Source: Collinsella sp. AM34-10 (GTDB lineage: Bacteria; Actinomycetota; Coriobacteriia; Coriobacteriales; Coriobacteriaceae). Taken from it: DNA of 64,000 nt. A program made the translations under genes and the position numbers. The first letter of the stretch is position 1. Each line of letters opens with the position of its first letter. The DNA is taken from contig NZ_QSIL01000005.1 of the NCBI RefSeq assembly GCF_003469185.1, positions 1 through 64,000 of the forward strand, given 5' to 3'. Of the stretch, positions 31,965-40,496 are shown one piece after another. Below the pieces are notes generated by a model. That model was not told where the DNA came from, searched no databases, and was given only the letters and a program-made list of their open reading frames with translations.

Positions 31965-33929
31965 CTAGTACATCTTTGCGCCGGCGGGGATGGAAGCGTC
32001 GAGCTGGATCAGGTTGAGGCGCTCCTCGCCCTCCTCCTCGTGGATGGCGCTGATCAGCATACCGCAGCTGGGAATACCCATCATCTTGCGCGGAGGCAGG
32101 TTGGTGATGGCGAGCAAGGTCTTGCCGACCAGGTCCTCGGGCTCGTAATAAGCGTGAATACCGGAGAGGATGGTGCGGTCGGTACCGGTACCGTCGTCGA
32201 GCGTAAAGTTCAGCAGCTTCTTGGACTTCTTGACGGCCTCGCATGCCTTGACCTTCACAGCGCGGAAATCGCTCTTGGAGAAGGTATCGAAGTCGACGAA
32301 CTCCTCGAACAGCGGCTCAACGGCGATCTTGGAGTAATCGAGCGTGGGCTTAAGCGACTTAACGAACGGGCTTGCGGCGTTGCCGGCCTCGGCAGCCTTG
32401 GCAGCGGCGGCACCGGACTGGAAACCCTTCTCGGGCTTCATGTGCGGGAACAGCAGGACGTCGCGAATGGAAGCCTGGTTGGTGAGCAGCATGACCACGC
32501 GATCGATACCGATGCCGATGCCGCCCGCGGGAGGCATACCGTACTCGAGGGCGCGTACGTAGTCCTCGTCGTACTCCATAGCCTCGTCGTCGCCGCCGGC
32601 CTTCTCGGCCATCTGGGCGGCAAAGCGCTCGGCCTGGTCGACCGGGTCGTTGAGCTCGGAGAATGCGTTGGCGTACTCGTGGCCGGCGATGACCAGCTCA
32701 AAGCGGTGCGTCAGGCGCGGATCGTCCTCAAAACGCTTGGCAAGCGGGCTGACCTCGATGGGGTAATCGCATACGAAGGTCGGGTTGACGATGGTGTCCT
32801 CGCCCAGCTCATCGTAAATCTCGGCGATGATCTTGCCAGCAGTCCACTCGGGCTTAATCTCCAGACCCTTCTCGCGTGCGGCGGCGGCAAGCTCCTCGAC
32901 CGGCGTGTCGATGGTGACCTGCTTGCCGAGCACGTTCGAGACGATGTCGGTCATGGGACGGCTTGCCCACTCACCGGAAAGATCGATGGTCTGACCCTGG
33001 TACTCAATGACCTCGGGGTTGCCGATGGCCTTGTTGGCAGCCTTGATGACACCCTGGGCGAGCGCCTTCATGCCCTCGAGGTCGGAGAAGGCACGGTAGG
33101 CCTCCATCGTGGTGAACTCGGGGTTGTGGGTGAGGTCCATACCCTCGTTGCGGAAGATGCGGCCGATCTCGAAGACGCGCTCAAAGCCACCGACGATGCA
33201 GCGCTTGAGGTGCAGCTCGGTAGCAATGCGCAGGTAGCACTCCTGATCGAGCGCGTTGAAGTGCGTGATGAACGGCTTGGCCGTAGCGCCGCCCTGAATG
33301 GTCTGCAGGATGGGGGTCTCGACCTCCATGTAGCCGTCAGATTCCATGAAGCGGCGGAAGGTGGAGAGAATCTGCGAGCGCTTGCGGAAGGTCTCGCGAA
33401 CATCGTCGTTGGCAATCAGGTCGACATAGCGCTGACGATAGCGGGTCTCCTTGTCGGAGAGGCCGTGGAACTTCTCGGGCAGCGGGCGAACGGCCTTGGA
33501 GAGCAGCGTCGCGCTCTTGGGGGCAACGGAGAGCTGGCCGCGCTTGGTGCGAACAACCACGCCGGTCACGCCCAGGATATCGCCAAGGTCGAGAGCCTTG
33601 AGCGTATTCCAAGCTGCCTCGTCCATGTCGTTGATGCGGCAGAACAGCTGAATCTCGGCGGTAGCGTCGCGCACGACGATAAACATGATCTTGCCCTGAC
33701 CGCGCTTGGCGACCACGCGGCCGCCGATCTTCACGACGTCCTCAGTATCCTCGCCATCGGCAAGATCGGCATATTTGGCCTCAATGTCGACGACATAGTC
33801 CTCGATCTCGGAGTGCTCGGGATAGGGGTTCTGGCCCGCCTCGAACAGGGCGGCGCGCTTTGCCAGACGCGTGGCGCGCTCGTCGTTGAGCGTCGAGGCC
33901 TGATCGGCGACGTTCTGGTTCTCTGCCAT
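31965..33929 (-). CDS. lysS: Lysyl-tRNA synthetase with C-terminal tRNA-binding domain, 654 aa
   Basis: A class II synthetase. The anticodon-binding OB domain (VKIGGRVVAKRGQGKIMFIVVRD) is followed by the catalytic core with FRNEGMDLTHNPEFTTMEAY and GGIGIGIDRVVMLLT. Standard LysRS ends near residue 500; here a further 120-130 residues (from about 530) form an EMAP/Trbp111-type tRNA-binding OB fold (SDFRAVKVKACEAVKKSKKLLNFTLDDG ... LPPRKMMGIPSCGMLISA), as at the end of many MetRS. A predicted terminator separates it from greA upstream; element B follows its stop. Confidence 0.95.
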   Translation of the reverse strand: MAENQNVADQASTLNDERATRLAKRAALFEAGQNPYPEHSEIEDYVVDIEAKYADLADGEDTEDVVKIGGRVVAKRGQGKIMFIVVRDATAEIQLFCRINDMDEAAWNTLKALDLGDILGVTGVVVRTKRGQLSVAPKSATLLSKAVRPLPEKFHGLSDKETRYRQRYVDLIANDDVRETFRKRSQILSTFRRFMESDGYMEVETPILQTIQGGATAKPFITHFNALDQECYLRIATELHLKRCIVGGFERVFEIGRIFRNEGMDLTHNPEFTTMEAYRAFSDLEGMKALAQGVIKAANKAIGNPEVIEYQGQTIDLSGEWASRPMTDIVSNVLGKQVTIDTPVEELAAAAREKGLEIKPEWTAGKIIAEIYDELGEDTIVNPTFVCDYPIEVSPLAKRFEDDPRLTHRFELVIAGHEYANAFSELNDPVDQAERFAAQMAEKAGGDDEAMEYDEDYVRALEYGMPPAGGIGIGIDRVVMLLTNQASIRDVLLFPHMKPEKGFQSGAAAAKAAEAGNAASPFVKSLKPTLDYSKIAVEPLFEEFVDFDTFSKSDFRAVKVKACEAVKKSKKLLNFTLDDGTGTDRTILSGIHAYYEPEDLVGKTLLAITNLPPRKMMGIPSCGMLISAIHEEEGEERLNLIQLDASIPAGAKMY

Positions 33930-33943
33930 AAGTTAGCTCCTCA

Positions 33944-33980
33944 AACTAAAACGCTCCCCAGGATTCGGTCCCAGGGAGCG
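33944..33980 (-). terminator. Terminator between greA and lysS
   Basis: CGCTCCC (33952-33958) and GGGAGCG (33974-33980) pair, with additional inner pairing, and the minus strand continues TTTTAG. It ends the greA transcript 30 bp beyond its stop. Confidence 0.8.
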
Positions 33981-34008
33981 AAAACATACCTTTACGCGGG
34001 ACCGTGGT

Positions 34009-34479
34009 CTAGCGTGCGATCTTTGCGATGGTGTAGACGCGGGTCTTGCCCGAAGGCGTAACGACCTCGACGGAGTCGCCCTCGCCGTGACCGATAATGG
34101 CGTGGCCGACCGGAGACTCGTTGGAGATCTTGTGCTCGAGCGAGTTGGTCTCGGTGGTACCGACGAGCGTGACTTCCATGACCTCACCGTTGGGATCGAT
34201 CAGAGAAACGGTGGAACCGATGGAGACGGTCAGATCGCCCGTGGTGGCAGCAACCTGAGCGTTGGCGAGGATGGCCTGAATCTCGGCAATGCGAGCAGCA
34301 TTCTGGGCCTGCTTGTCCTTGGCGGCATCGTACTCGGAGTTCTCCGAAAGGTCGCCGAACGCGCGGGCTTCCTTGATGTCCTCGACGATCTCCTTGGCGT
34401 AATCGCCCTCACGCCAAGCAAGCTCCTCGACGAGCTTCTGGCGGCCCTCAGCGGTCAGTACGATCTGGCTTGCGTCCAT
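34009..34479 (-). CDS. greA: Transcription elongation factor GreA
   Basis: It rescues backtracked RNA polymerase. The N-terminal coiled coil carries the acidic tip (EDIKEARAFGDLSENSEYDAAKDKQAQNAARIAEIQ) and the C-terminal FKBP-like domain has NESPVGHAIIGHGEGDSVEV. Length of 156 is typical. GGGGAGATATCCGT lies before ATG 34479. Confidence 0.97.
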   Translation of the reverse strand: MDASQIVLTAEGRQKLVEELAWREGDYAKEIVEDIKEARAFGDLSENSEYDAAKDKQAQNAARIAEIQAILANAQVAATTGDLTVSIGSTVSLIDPNGEVMEVTLVGTTETNSLEHKISNESPVGHAIIGHGEGDSVEVVTPSGKTRVYTIAKIAR

Positions 34480-34526
34480 ACGGATATCTCCCCAACTATG
34501 ATGTAACGATCAACTGTCAACAAAAC

Positions 34527-34560
34527 GAAAAAGACCGGCTAGCCTGCGGGCAAGCCGGTC
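34527..34560 (-). terminator. Terminator of tatA
   Basis: GACCGGCT (34533-34540) pairs with AGCCGGTC (34553-34560); on the minus strand TTTTTCGTTTTG follows. It lies 25 bp after tatA. Confidence 0.85.
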
Positions 34561-34585
34561 AGGTGCTCACCCCAAAGGGATGGGA

Positions 34586-34861
34586 CTACTCTGCGTCCGC
34601 GTCGCTGTCCTCTGCCTGCTTTTTCTTGGCAGCAGCGAGCTTGGCCTCGAGCTCTGCGATCTCCTTGTCCTCCTTGGACTCCTCGACCACAACGTCCTCG
34701 GCCTGCTTGGTTTCGCCCTTATCGTCGCCCTCCATACCCTCGCGGATATTCTTGACGGTAGAGCCGAGAGACTTGCCGAGCTTCGGCAGGTTCTTAGGCC
34801 CGAAGATGATCAAGACAACGACGAGAATAATGATGAGCTCAGGAGCCCTCAGTCCAAACAT
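34586..34861 (-). CDS. tatA: Twin-arginine translocase subunit TatA
   Basis: A pore-forming subunit of the Tat system. [33 protein letters not shown] shows the single membrane helix, the FGP hinge and the amphipathic helix; a charged, Lys/Glu/Ala-rich tail of 50 residues follows. GGAGGTCTAC lies before ATG 34861; the longer frame upstream runs through the tRNA-Pro gene and is not real. No tatB or tatC is in the window. Confidence 0.92.
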   Translation of the reverse strand: MFGLRAPELIIILVVVLIIFGPKNLPKLGKSLGSTVKNIREGMEGDDKGETKQAEDVVVEESKEDKEIAELEAKLAAAKKKQAEDSDADAE

Positions 34862-34934
34862 GTAGACCTCCACAATACAGCGAGACAAGCTCGAATGAGT
34901 ATACCGCGGGTGCCGCGGTATCACAACAATAGCT

Positions 34935-34963
34935 AAAAAAAGGGACCGCAAGAAGCGGTCCCT
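34935..34963 (-). terminator. Terminator of tRNA-Pro
   Basis: GGGACCGC and GCGGTCCC form an 8-bp stem; the minus strand continues TTTTTTTAGC. It is about 10 bp after the tRNA. Confidence 0.9.
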
Positions 34964-34973
34964 TCTCATGCTC

Positions 34974-35050
34974 TGGTCGGGTTGACTGGATTTGAACCAG
35001 CGACCCCTGCGTCCCGAACGCAGTGCTCTACCAAACTGAGCCACAACCCG
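34974..35050 (-). tRNA. tRNA-Pro(CGG)
   Basis: The minus strand forms a cloverleaf with acceptor CGGGTTG/CAACCCG, D-loop AGTTTGGTAGAGC, anticodon arm CTGCGTTCGGGACGCAG (CGG), T-loop GGTTCAAATCC and an encoded CCA end. Confidence 0.95.
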
Positions 35051-35099
35051 TTAGCTCGACTATAGTAACAAAGATTTTCGTCGCGTGCTAGAGAAATTT

Positions 35100-35996
35100 T
35101 TATTTCTTTGGCGCGTCGATTTGAACCGTGTTGGGAATAAGCTCAGTCGCGCAGGCCCACCAGCCATTTTGCTGGGCAGCTCCCGCAAGATGGGCTGCTG
35201 CAGCGACGGTATCGCAAATGGCAAACGAGCAAGCACCCGAACCGCACACGTCCACGGCAACGGTTCCCTCCTGTGCGCGCAGCCAGTCGAGAACTGCCTG
35301 GATCCGCGGCTCCATCTGCGCGGATATGACGCCCAGATTGTTATGAACGAGCGCATATGCCGCCTCGGCATCGCCGGCGCGTAAGACAGAAGCAATCGCA
35401 TCGGGTTTTTCCGCGGGCACCGGGCTCTCATCAAATCGTCGATACGCTTCAACCGTTGAAACGCTCGTCTCGTGCGGTTTGACCAATACGACAGGTGTCG
35501 CCGGAAGCACAGGATACTCAGTGGCCAGCACATCTCCCCCGCCGACGTAGAATGCGGGACTCGTGTGCAAAAAGAACGGCACGTCGGCGCCGATACCGCG
35601 AGCGATGTCATCGAGCGCGGGGTCGGCGCGGTCGATACCCCACAGCTCGGCCAAGGCAACGATGACCGCAGCGGCATCCGTCGAGGGGCCTCCCAGGCCG
35701 GCGCACAGCGGGATACGCTTTTCGATCGTCACGCACACGTTGGCATCGCGACCGTAACGCTCGGCCATAGCGATTGCCGCCCGATAGGCCGTATTTTTTT
35801 GCATGGGAAAATCGGATGCCGGAACCGTCTGGACGGTCAACGCCTGCGCCGGCGTGACCGTCACGGTATCGGCTAGACCGACGGCTGCCATCAGGGAATC
35901 GACCCTGTGATAGCCGCGGGCGTCGCGCTCGGTATGAACCCCCAGATAGAGGTTAATCTTTGCCGGCGCGGTAAGGATGAGGGACCGATCGGTCAC
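35100..35996 (-). CDS. ispE: 4-diphosphocytidyl-2-C-methyl-D-erythritol kinase
   Basis: A GHMP kinase of the MEP pathway, complementing ispD and ispF here. N-terminal APAKINLYLGVHTERDARGYHRVDSLM and the ATP loop PLCAGLGGPSTDAAAVI are clear; the loop has GGPSTDA where the usual form is GGGSSDA. Start GTG 35996 has GAGGAGCACTAAC before it, overlapping the veg stop. Together with veg it reproduces the veg-ispE order of Bacilli. Confidence 0.93.
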   Translation of the reverse strand: MTDRSLILTAPAKINLYLGVHTERDARGYHRVDSLMAAVGLADTVTVTPAQALTVQTVPASDFPMQKNTAYRAAIAMAERYGRDANVCVTIEKRIPLCAGLGGPSTDAAAVIVALAELWGIDRADPALDDIARGIGADVPFFLHTSPAFYVGGGDVLATEYPVLPATPVVLVKPHETSVSTVEAYRRFDESPVPAEKPDAIASVLRAGDAEAAYALVHNNLGVISAQMEPRIQAVLDWLRAQEGTVAVDVCGSGACSFAICDTVAAAAHLAGAAQQNGWWACATELIPNTVQIDAPKK

Positions 35997-35998
35997 CG

Positions 35999-36295
35999 TT
36001 AGTGCTCCTCGAGCTGGTTGCCGAGCGGGGTAAAGATATGTTCGCCGCTCTCGGGGTCGAACAGTTCGACCTGGCCGGTAAGGACATCGATGTACTGGTA
36101 GGACTGACGCGATTTGCGGCCGCGACGCTCGTCAACCTCAACGATAAAGACAGCGGGGTGGACGCTCTTGATGGTGCCCATGCGCTCGATGACGCGGGTA
36201 CGGCCCATGTTGGCCTTAACCTTGACGCGATCGCCCACCATATCGGTCAGCTTCTCGTGGATGTCGTCGACGTGATTGACTTCCATCTCTTCCAT
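35999..36295 (-). CDS. veg: Veg family protein (DUF1021), 98 aa
   Basis: A small protein of the Veg family, with IHEKLTDMVGDRVKVKANMGRTRVIERMGTIKSVHPAVFIVEVD, which in Bacillus affects biofilm matrix gene control; the molecular role is unclear. ATG 36295 was chosen for GGAGG ten bases upstream. It is longer than the Bacillus protein by a short C-terminal acidic tail (FDPESGEHIFTPLGNQLEEH). Transcription is likely from the promoter at 36363-36392. Confidence 0.88.
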   Translation of the reverse strand: MEEMEVNHVDDIHEKLTDMVGDRVKVKANMGRTRVIERMGTIKSVHPAVFIVEVDERRGRKSRQSYQYIDVLTGQVELFDPESGEHIFTPLGNQLEEH

Positions 36296-36362
36296 GAATA
36301 GGGCCTCCAGAGGGTGCAATTCAAAAAGGGGATAATACCCCTAAGATAGACAAAACTCTAAT

Positions 36363-36392
36363 ACTATAGCACCCTGTTGCAGCCATACGCAA
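36363..36392 (-). promoter_or_regulatory. Predicted sigma-70-type promoter for veg-ispE
   Basis: On the minus strand TTGCGT (36392-36387) and TATAGT (36368-36363) are separated by 18 bp. They lie about 65 bp before the veg start. The gap to element C (36466) holds nothing else that I can assign. Confidence 0.5.
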
Positions 36393-36465
36393 GCAGCTAA
36401 AAAAGCCCGGTCCCAAATACGTACCAGACGATAACCTCACATGACCAGTTCACGTCAGCGAACGA

Positions 36466-36601
36466 CCACCATTCGAGCCAAGGTGTCGCGAAAGAGGAGC
36501 GACGCGTACTTTGGTACGCGAGCGACGGTTTGAGCGACAGATTGGCCGAATGGTGGCCGTGCAGCGTCGAGTAGTTACGCGGTTTGGTAAAACCGCGTAA
36601 C
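36466..36601 (-). ncRNA. Structured RNA element, copy C, 3' of dtd
   Basis: A 12-bp hairpin (36574-36585 with 36590-36601) ends on the base next to the dtd stop codon; then the linker GACGCTGCA and the large fold: outer stem CCACCATTCG/CGAATGGTGG (36466-36556), loop AGG/GAU, stem GUCGC/GCGAC, asymmetric loop with GAAAGAGGA and GGUUUGA on the plus strand, and a CGCGUAC/GUACGCG stem with UUUG loop. Stem sequences are unrelated to copies A and B, so pairing has been maintained by compensatory change. Confidence 0.75.
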
Positions 36602-37048
36602 CTAAAGATTGTCTGTGTCCAGGACGATGGTGAACGGACCGTCGTTGACCAGGTCGACCTTCATATCGGCGCCAAAGATACCGTGCGCCACATGCTCAAC
36701 GTCCTGAGCGACGAGTGTCAAAAGGTACTCGTAAAGTTCGTTAGCGACATCGGGCGCGCCGGCGTCCGTAAACGACGGACGGCGGCCGTGGCGGCAGTCG
36801 GCAAACAGCGTGAACTGCGACACCACGAGCACCTCGCCGTCGACATCCGCCAGCGCCAAGTTGGTCTTGCCGTTCTCGTCCTCGTTGATACGCAGCCCGC
36901 GGAGCTTGCCCCACAGCTTGTCGGCTTCGGCGCGTGTGTCGCCGTGGCCCACGCCCAGCAGCACCAAGTAGCCGCGTCCAATACGGCCCACGCACTCGCC
37001 GTCGACTGTCACGCTGGCGTTGAGCACGCGCTGCACCACCGCACGCAC
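36602..37048 (-). CDS. dtd: D-aminoacyl-tRNA deacylase
   Basis: It hydrolyses D-amino acids and glycine from mischarged tRNA. MRAVVQRVLNASVTVDG at the start, the catalytic SQFTLFADCRHGRRPSF and the cross-subunit NDGPFTIVLDT are intact; length 148 is normal. It begins 3 bp after rdgB ends, so the two are coupled. Its stop touches structured element C. Confidence 0.96.
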   Translation of the reverse strand: MRAVVQRVLNASVTVDGECVGRIGRGYLVLLGVGHGDTRAEADKLWGKLRGLRINEDENGKTNLALADVDGEVLVVSQFTLFADCRHGRRPSFTDAGAPDVANELYEYLLTLVAQDVEHVAHGIFGADMKVDLVNDGPFTIVLDTDNL

Positions 37049-37051
37049 GGT

Positions 37052-37693
37052 CTACTCCTCGCCCGTCAGCTTGGCGGACAGATGCTCGAGCGCATGGAAA
37101 CGATGGCTGATGGCGTTCTTCTCGTCCGCCGTGAGCTCGGCCATGGTCTTGCCCGGCGTATCGACCGGCAGGAACAGCGGGTCGTAGCCAAAACCGTGTT
37201 CGCCGCGGCCCTCGTGCGCGATAACGCCTTCGCAGGCGCCCTCGCCATAGGTGACCAGGCCGTCCGTATCGATAAGCGCGACGACGCTCATAAAGCGCGC
37301 GGTACGGTCCTCGTCTGCCACGCCTTCCAGGTTAACGAGAAGCTTGGCGTTGTTGGCGGCATCGTCGCCATGCACGCCCGCATAGCGCGCGCTATACACG
37401 CCCGGCTCACCGTCCAACGCATCGACGACCAAGCCGGAGTCGTCGGCGATGGCCATAAGGCCCGTCTCCTCGACCGCAGCCTGCGCCTTGATGATGGCGT
37501 TCTCCAAAAACGTCGTGCCGTTTTCCTCGGGGTCCTCAAAATCGCCCAGCTGGCCGAGCGCCACAAAGCGCACCTCGGGCATGACCTTGCCCAAAATGGC
37601 CTCGATCTCGGTGAGCTTATGGGCGTTGCCGGTTGCCACGACGATGGTCGCCGCCGGGTCGAGGGTGTCGATGTCAATCTTCTCAAGTGCCAT
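37052..37693 (-). CDS. rdgB: XTP/dITP diphosphatase (RdgB/HAM1)
   Basis: It removes non-canonical purine nucleoside triphosphates. IVVATGNAHKLTEIEAIL, ENAIIKAQAAVEETGLMAIADDSGLVVDAL, GVYSARYAG and GFGYDPLFLP are all family signatures. AAAGGAGACCAGCT stands before ATG 37693. rdgB and dtd form an operon separated from rph by a terminator hairpin. Confidence 0.96.
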   Translation of the reverse strand: MALEKIDIDTLDPAATIVVATGNAHKLTEIEAILGKVMPEVRFVALGQLGDFEDPEENGTTFLENAIIKAQAAVEETGLMAIADDSGLVVDALDGEPGVYSARYAGVHGDDAANNAKLLVNLEGVADEDRTARFMSVVALIDTDGLVTYGEGACEGVIAHEGRGEHGFGYDPLFLPVDTPGKTMAELTADEKNAISHRFHALEHLSAKLTGEE

Positions 37694-37805
37694 AGCTGGT
37701 CTCCTTTGTCTCTATAGCAATGACGAGTTGAGGACGACGAGGACTTCGGCCTCTCTCCCGTCTCAATCAACGGCAGTCTTATACTTCGACGTTTTCCCAG
37801 ATAAA

Positions 37806-37840
37806 ACCTGCCAAAATAAACCTGTCCCTTTTTGGCAGGT
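37806..37840 (-). terminator. Gene-end terminator of rph with GGGACAGGTT loop
   Basis: On the minus strand ACCTGCCAAAA and TTTTGGCAGGT form a perfect 11-bp stem with loop AGGGACAGGTTTA, followed by TTTATC. The stem's first base lies in the rph stop codon. The loop matches that at the thrE end. Confidence 0.85.
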
Positions 37841-38565
37841 TAGGCGAGGGCTTGGCGCTGAAGCTCGATGAGCTCGGCGATACCCTTGTCACCCAGGTCG
37901 AGCAGAGCGTTGAGACGCTTGCGGTCGAAGGGCGCCTGCTCGCCGGTACCCTGGAGTTCGATCATCTCACCAGAATCGGTGGCGACGAGGTTCATGTCGA
38001 CCTCGGCGTGGCTGTCCTCGGAATAATCCAAGTCGAGCAGGGTGTTGCCGTCGACGACGCCCATGGAAATGGCGGCAACCTGGCCCGTGAGCGGGATGCG
38101 CTCGAGTTTGCCCGCCTCGACCCACATGGCAAGGGCGTCGTGCAGCGCCACCCAGGCGCCGGTAATGCTCGCCGTACGCGTGCCGCCATCGGCCTGGATC
38201 ACATCGCAGTCGACGGTAACGGTGTACTCGCCGAGCGCCTTCATATTGACGACGGTACGCAGGCTGCGGCCGATAAGCCGCTCGATCTCCATGGAGCGGC
38301 CCTTGCGGTTGGCATGCTCGCGCTTGCAGCGTTTACCGGTCGAGGCCGGTAGCATCGCATATTCCGCCGTTACCCAGCCGGCCTTGGCGCCCTTGCGCCA
38401 ACCAGGCACACCCTCCTCGATGGTGGCGGCGCACAGTACGTGCGTGTCGCCGAACTCAGCCAGGCACGAGCCGTGGGCGTGCTTCATGACGCCGCGGGTG
38501 AGCTTAACGGGGCGCAGCTCGTTGACAGCGCGGCCGTTGGCGCGGTTGACCTGCATGTATTCCAT
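37840..38565 (-). CDS. rph: Ribonuclease PH
   Basis: A phosphorolytic 3'-5' exonuclease that trims tRNA ends. [43 protein letters not shown], the [16 protein letters not shown] motif and [20 protein letters not shown] are conserved. Length 241 is normal. It begins 53 bp after murI; together they probably form one transcript ended by the hairpin at its stop. Confidence 0.97.
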   Translation of the reverse strand: MEYMQVNRANGRAVNELRPVKLTRGVMKHAHGSCLAEFGDTHVLCAATIEEGVPGWRKGAKAGWVTAEYAMLPASTGKRCKREHANRKGRSMEIERLIGRSLRTVVNMKALGEYTVTVDCDVIQADGGTRTASITGAWVALHDALAMWVEAGKLERIPLTGQVAAISMGVVDGNTLLDLDYSEDSHAEVDMNLVATDSGEMIELQGTGEQAPFDRKRLNALLDLGDKGIAELIELQRQALA

Positions 38566-38618
38566 GGAACTATCCTTTCGGCAAAAGATGTGGCGAAGCC
38601 TCCGGCGACATTGCGAGC

Positions 38619-39503
38619 CTAACCGAGTTCGTCGATATCGACATGCTCGATGCTTTTAAGCGGCTGGCCAAAGATAAAGCTACCCGCCACCGCAAACTCG
38701 GCAATGTTGTCAGACGTGGTGGCAAAGCGATGCTGTGGCTCGGCGGCATCGCCCGCCAGCTGCTCACGGCGCGTGAGGATATCGGTCAGCTCGCGGGTGG
38801 TCTCCTCGGCGGAGCTCACCACGCGCACCCCGGGTCCTAGCGCATGGCGGATGGGACCCACCAGCAGCGGGAAATGCGTGCAGCCGAGTACCACGGTATC
38901 GATGCCACGATCGTGCAGCGGCTCGACTGTGGTGCCGACCAGCGCGCGAACGGCTGGCGTATCAAAAATATCCTCGTTCTCGAGCCACTGCTCCTGCAGA
39001 TGCGCGCCCGAGGCGAGCTCGTGCTCGACGACCTCGACAAAGCTCGAAGCCGGGCAGCCATACACATCGACACCAGCATCCAAATCCTGGATGGCGCGCG
39101 TGTAGGCGCCCGAGCGAATGGTGAGGTTGGTGGCGAGCACGCCCACGCGACGCGTACGCGTGCTGTTGATGGCGGCGCGTGCGCCCGGGGCGATCACGCC
39201 GATCACAGGAACGTCGAGCACTTGCTGAGCCAGACGCAAGGCCGCGGCGGTCGCCGTGTTACAGGCGATGACCATGATCTTAACGTCGTGCCTCGATAGC
39301 CAGCGGCCCGCCTGCAGCGCAAACGAGCGAACCTCGTCCTCGGTGCGGGTGCCATAAGGGCAGCGTTTAGTGTCACCGAAATAGTAGACGGACTCGCGCG
39401 GAAGCGCCGTTGCGATCGCGCGCGCGACCGTTAAGCCGCCCAGGCCCGAGTCGAACACGCCGATCGGACGCGTGTCCCCGGCCAGATTATCGATATCGGA
39501 CAT
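38619..39503 (-). CDS. murI: Glutamate racemase
   Basis: It supplies D-glutamate for peptidoglycan. [17 protein letters not shown] with the first catalytic region, [13 protein letters not shown] with the first Cys and [14 protein letters not shown] with the second Cys are intact. ATG 39503 follows GGTGAGGTA; a longer start at 39539 is possible but its site is weaker. The C-terminus is about 20 residues longer than usual. Confidence 0.95.
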   Translation of the reverse strand: MSDIDNLAGDTRPIGVFDSGLGGLTVARAIATALPRESVYYFGDTKRCPYGTRTEDEVRSFALQAGRWLSRHDVKIMVIACNTATAAALRLAQQVLDVPVIGVIAPGARAAINSTRTRRVGVLATNLTIRSGAYTRAIQDLDAGVDVYGCPASSFVEVVEHELASGAHLQEQWLENEDIFDTPAVRALVGTTVEPLHDRGIDTVVLGCTHFPLLVGPIRHALGPGVRVVSSAEETTRELTDILTRREQLAGDAAEPQHRFATTSDNIAEFAVAGSFIFGQPLKSIEHVDIDELG

Positions 39504-39554
39504 TACCTCACCAGATTCTCTCTCGAAAAATGCGACCATGCGTGATGCGTCGCG

Positions 39555-40466
39555 CTACGAACGGGCCGCGACCAACAGCTCGGCCGTTGCCACCCAACCG
39601 TCGACAATCTTGCCGCGCGTAATATAGGCATTGTCGCAGGCATCCAAGAACTCCGGGGCACCGGCGCTCGTCAGACCGTTCTCGACCAGGCAGAACATGC
39701 CAACATGGTCGGCCATGTAGAAGTCGGACTCGGAGTCACCGAGCGCAAGCGTCTCCTCGCGCTCGATCCCCAGGTGCTCGCAGAAGCGCGCAATGGCAAC
39801 GCCTTTGTTGAGACCCGCCGGATTGATGTTGAAGGCGCGGCCGTCCTCGACGCGATTAAGCTCGAGCGTCGTCGGCTTGGACAGGTGAGTCAGATGGCCG
39901 TTGCAAGCCCAGACCAGACCGCAGCCGGCCTCGTCCAGGATGGCCTGGACCTCATCGTCGGGCACATCGCCGCGCATGCCGACGGTGACCTCACGGTACT
40001 TGTAGCCGGTCGACATGTCGTTGTGGTATTCGATCTTGTGCGGCCAGCGGGCAAGGATCTTCTCGCACACGCCGGTCTGCTCGATCACCTGGTGCGGCGT
40101 GAGACCGCAGGCGGGGTCGTAGGGCATGTCGCCCGTCAGGTACTCCCAGTCGTTGGCCTTGAGGTCGTACATGACCAGGCCGCCCATCTCGCCGATGTAG
40201 GAGTTGAGGCCGAGCACGCGGGCGTCCTCATGGATCATGGTGCGATTGCGACCCGAGGTGGGAACCACCTGGATGCCGGCACGGGCGAGCGCGACAACCG
40301 CCTCGACGAGCTTGGTCGAGGGATTGCCGTCGTTATCGCGCAGCACGCACGAGCCGGGGGCGAGCATCGTGGCGTCCAGATCGGTAAAGACATACTTGAC
40401 CTTGGCAAGGCGCTCGCGCATCTCGCCCGAAAGCTCGGCAACGGTCGGCAGGATGTTGTGGGACAT
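39555..40466 (-). CDS. HAD-superfamily (class IIB) phosphatase, 303 aa
   Basis: The HAD core is evident: KYVFTDLDATML with the nucleophilic Asp and the acid/base Asp, VVPTSGRNRTMI (motif II) and ALGDSESDFYMADHVGMF (motif IV). The cap is of the Cof type. Related enzymes act on sugar phosphates, and the exact substrate cannot be told from sequence. GGAGTGACC lies before ATG 40466. It stands between murE-like and murI genes, so a cell-envelope role is possible. Confidence 0.8.
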   Translation of the reverse strand: MSHNILPTVAELSGEMRERLAKVKYVFTDLDATMLAPGSCVLRDNDGNPSTKLVEAVVALARAGIQVVPTSGRNRTMIHEDARVLGLNSYIGEMGGLVMYDLKANDWEYLTGDMPYDPACGLTPHQVIEQTGVCEKILARWPHKIEYHNDMSTGYKYREVTVGMRGDVPDDEVQAILDEAGCGLVWACNGHLTHLSKPTTLELNRVEDGRAFNINPAGLNKGVAIARFCEHLGIEREETLALGDSESDFYMADHVGMFCLVENGLTSAGAPEFLDACDNAYITRGKIVDGWVATAELLVAARS

Positions 40467-40496
40467 GGTCACTCCGTTTACATAGAAGGGGCTGGT

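Noticed and set aside
34862..35044. Longer TatA start at 35044
   Set aside because: The extension reads through the tRNA-Pro gene and its terminator; MFGL at 34861 with GGAGG is the true start.
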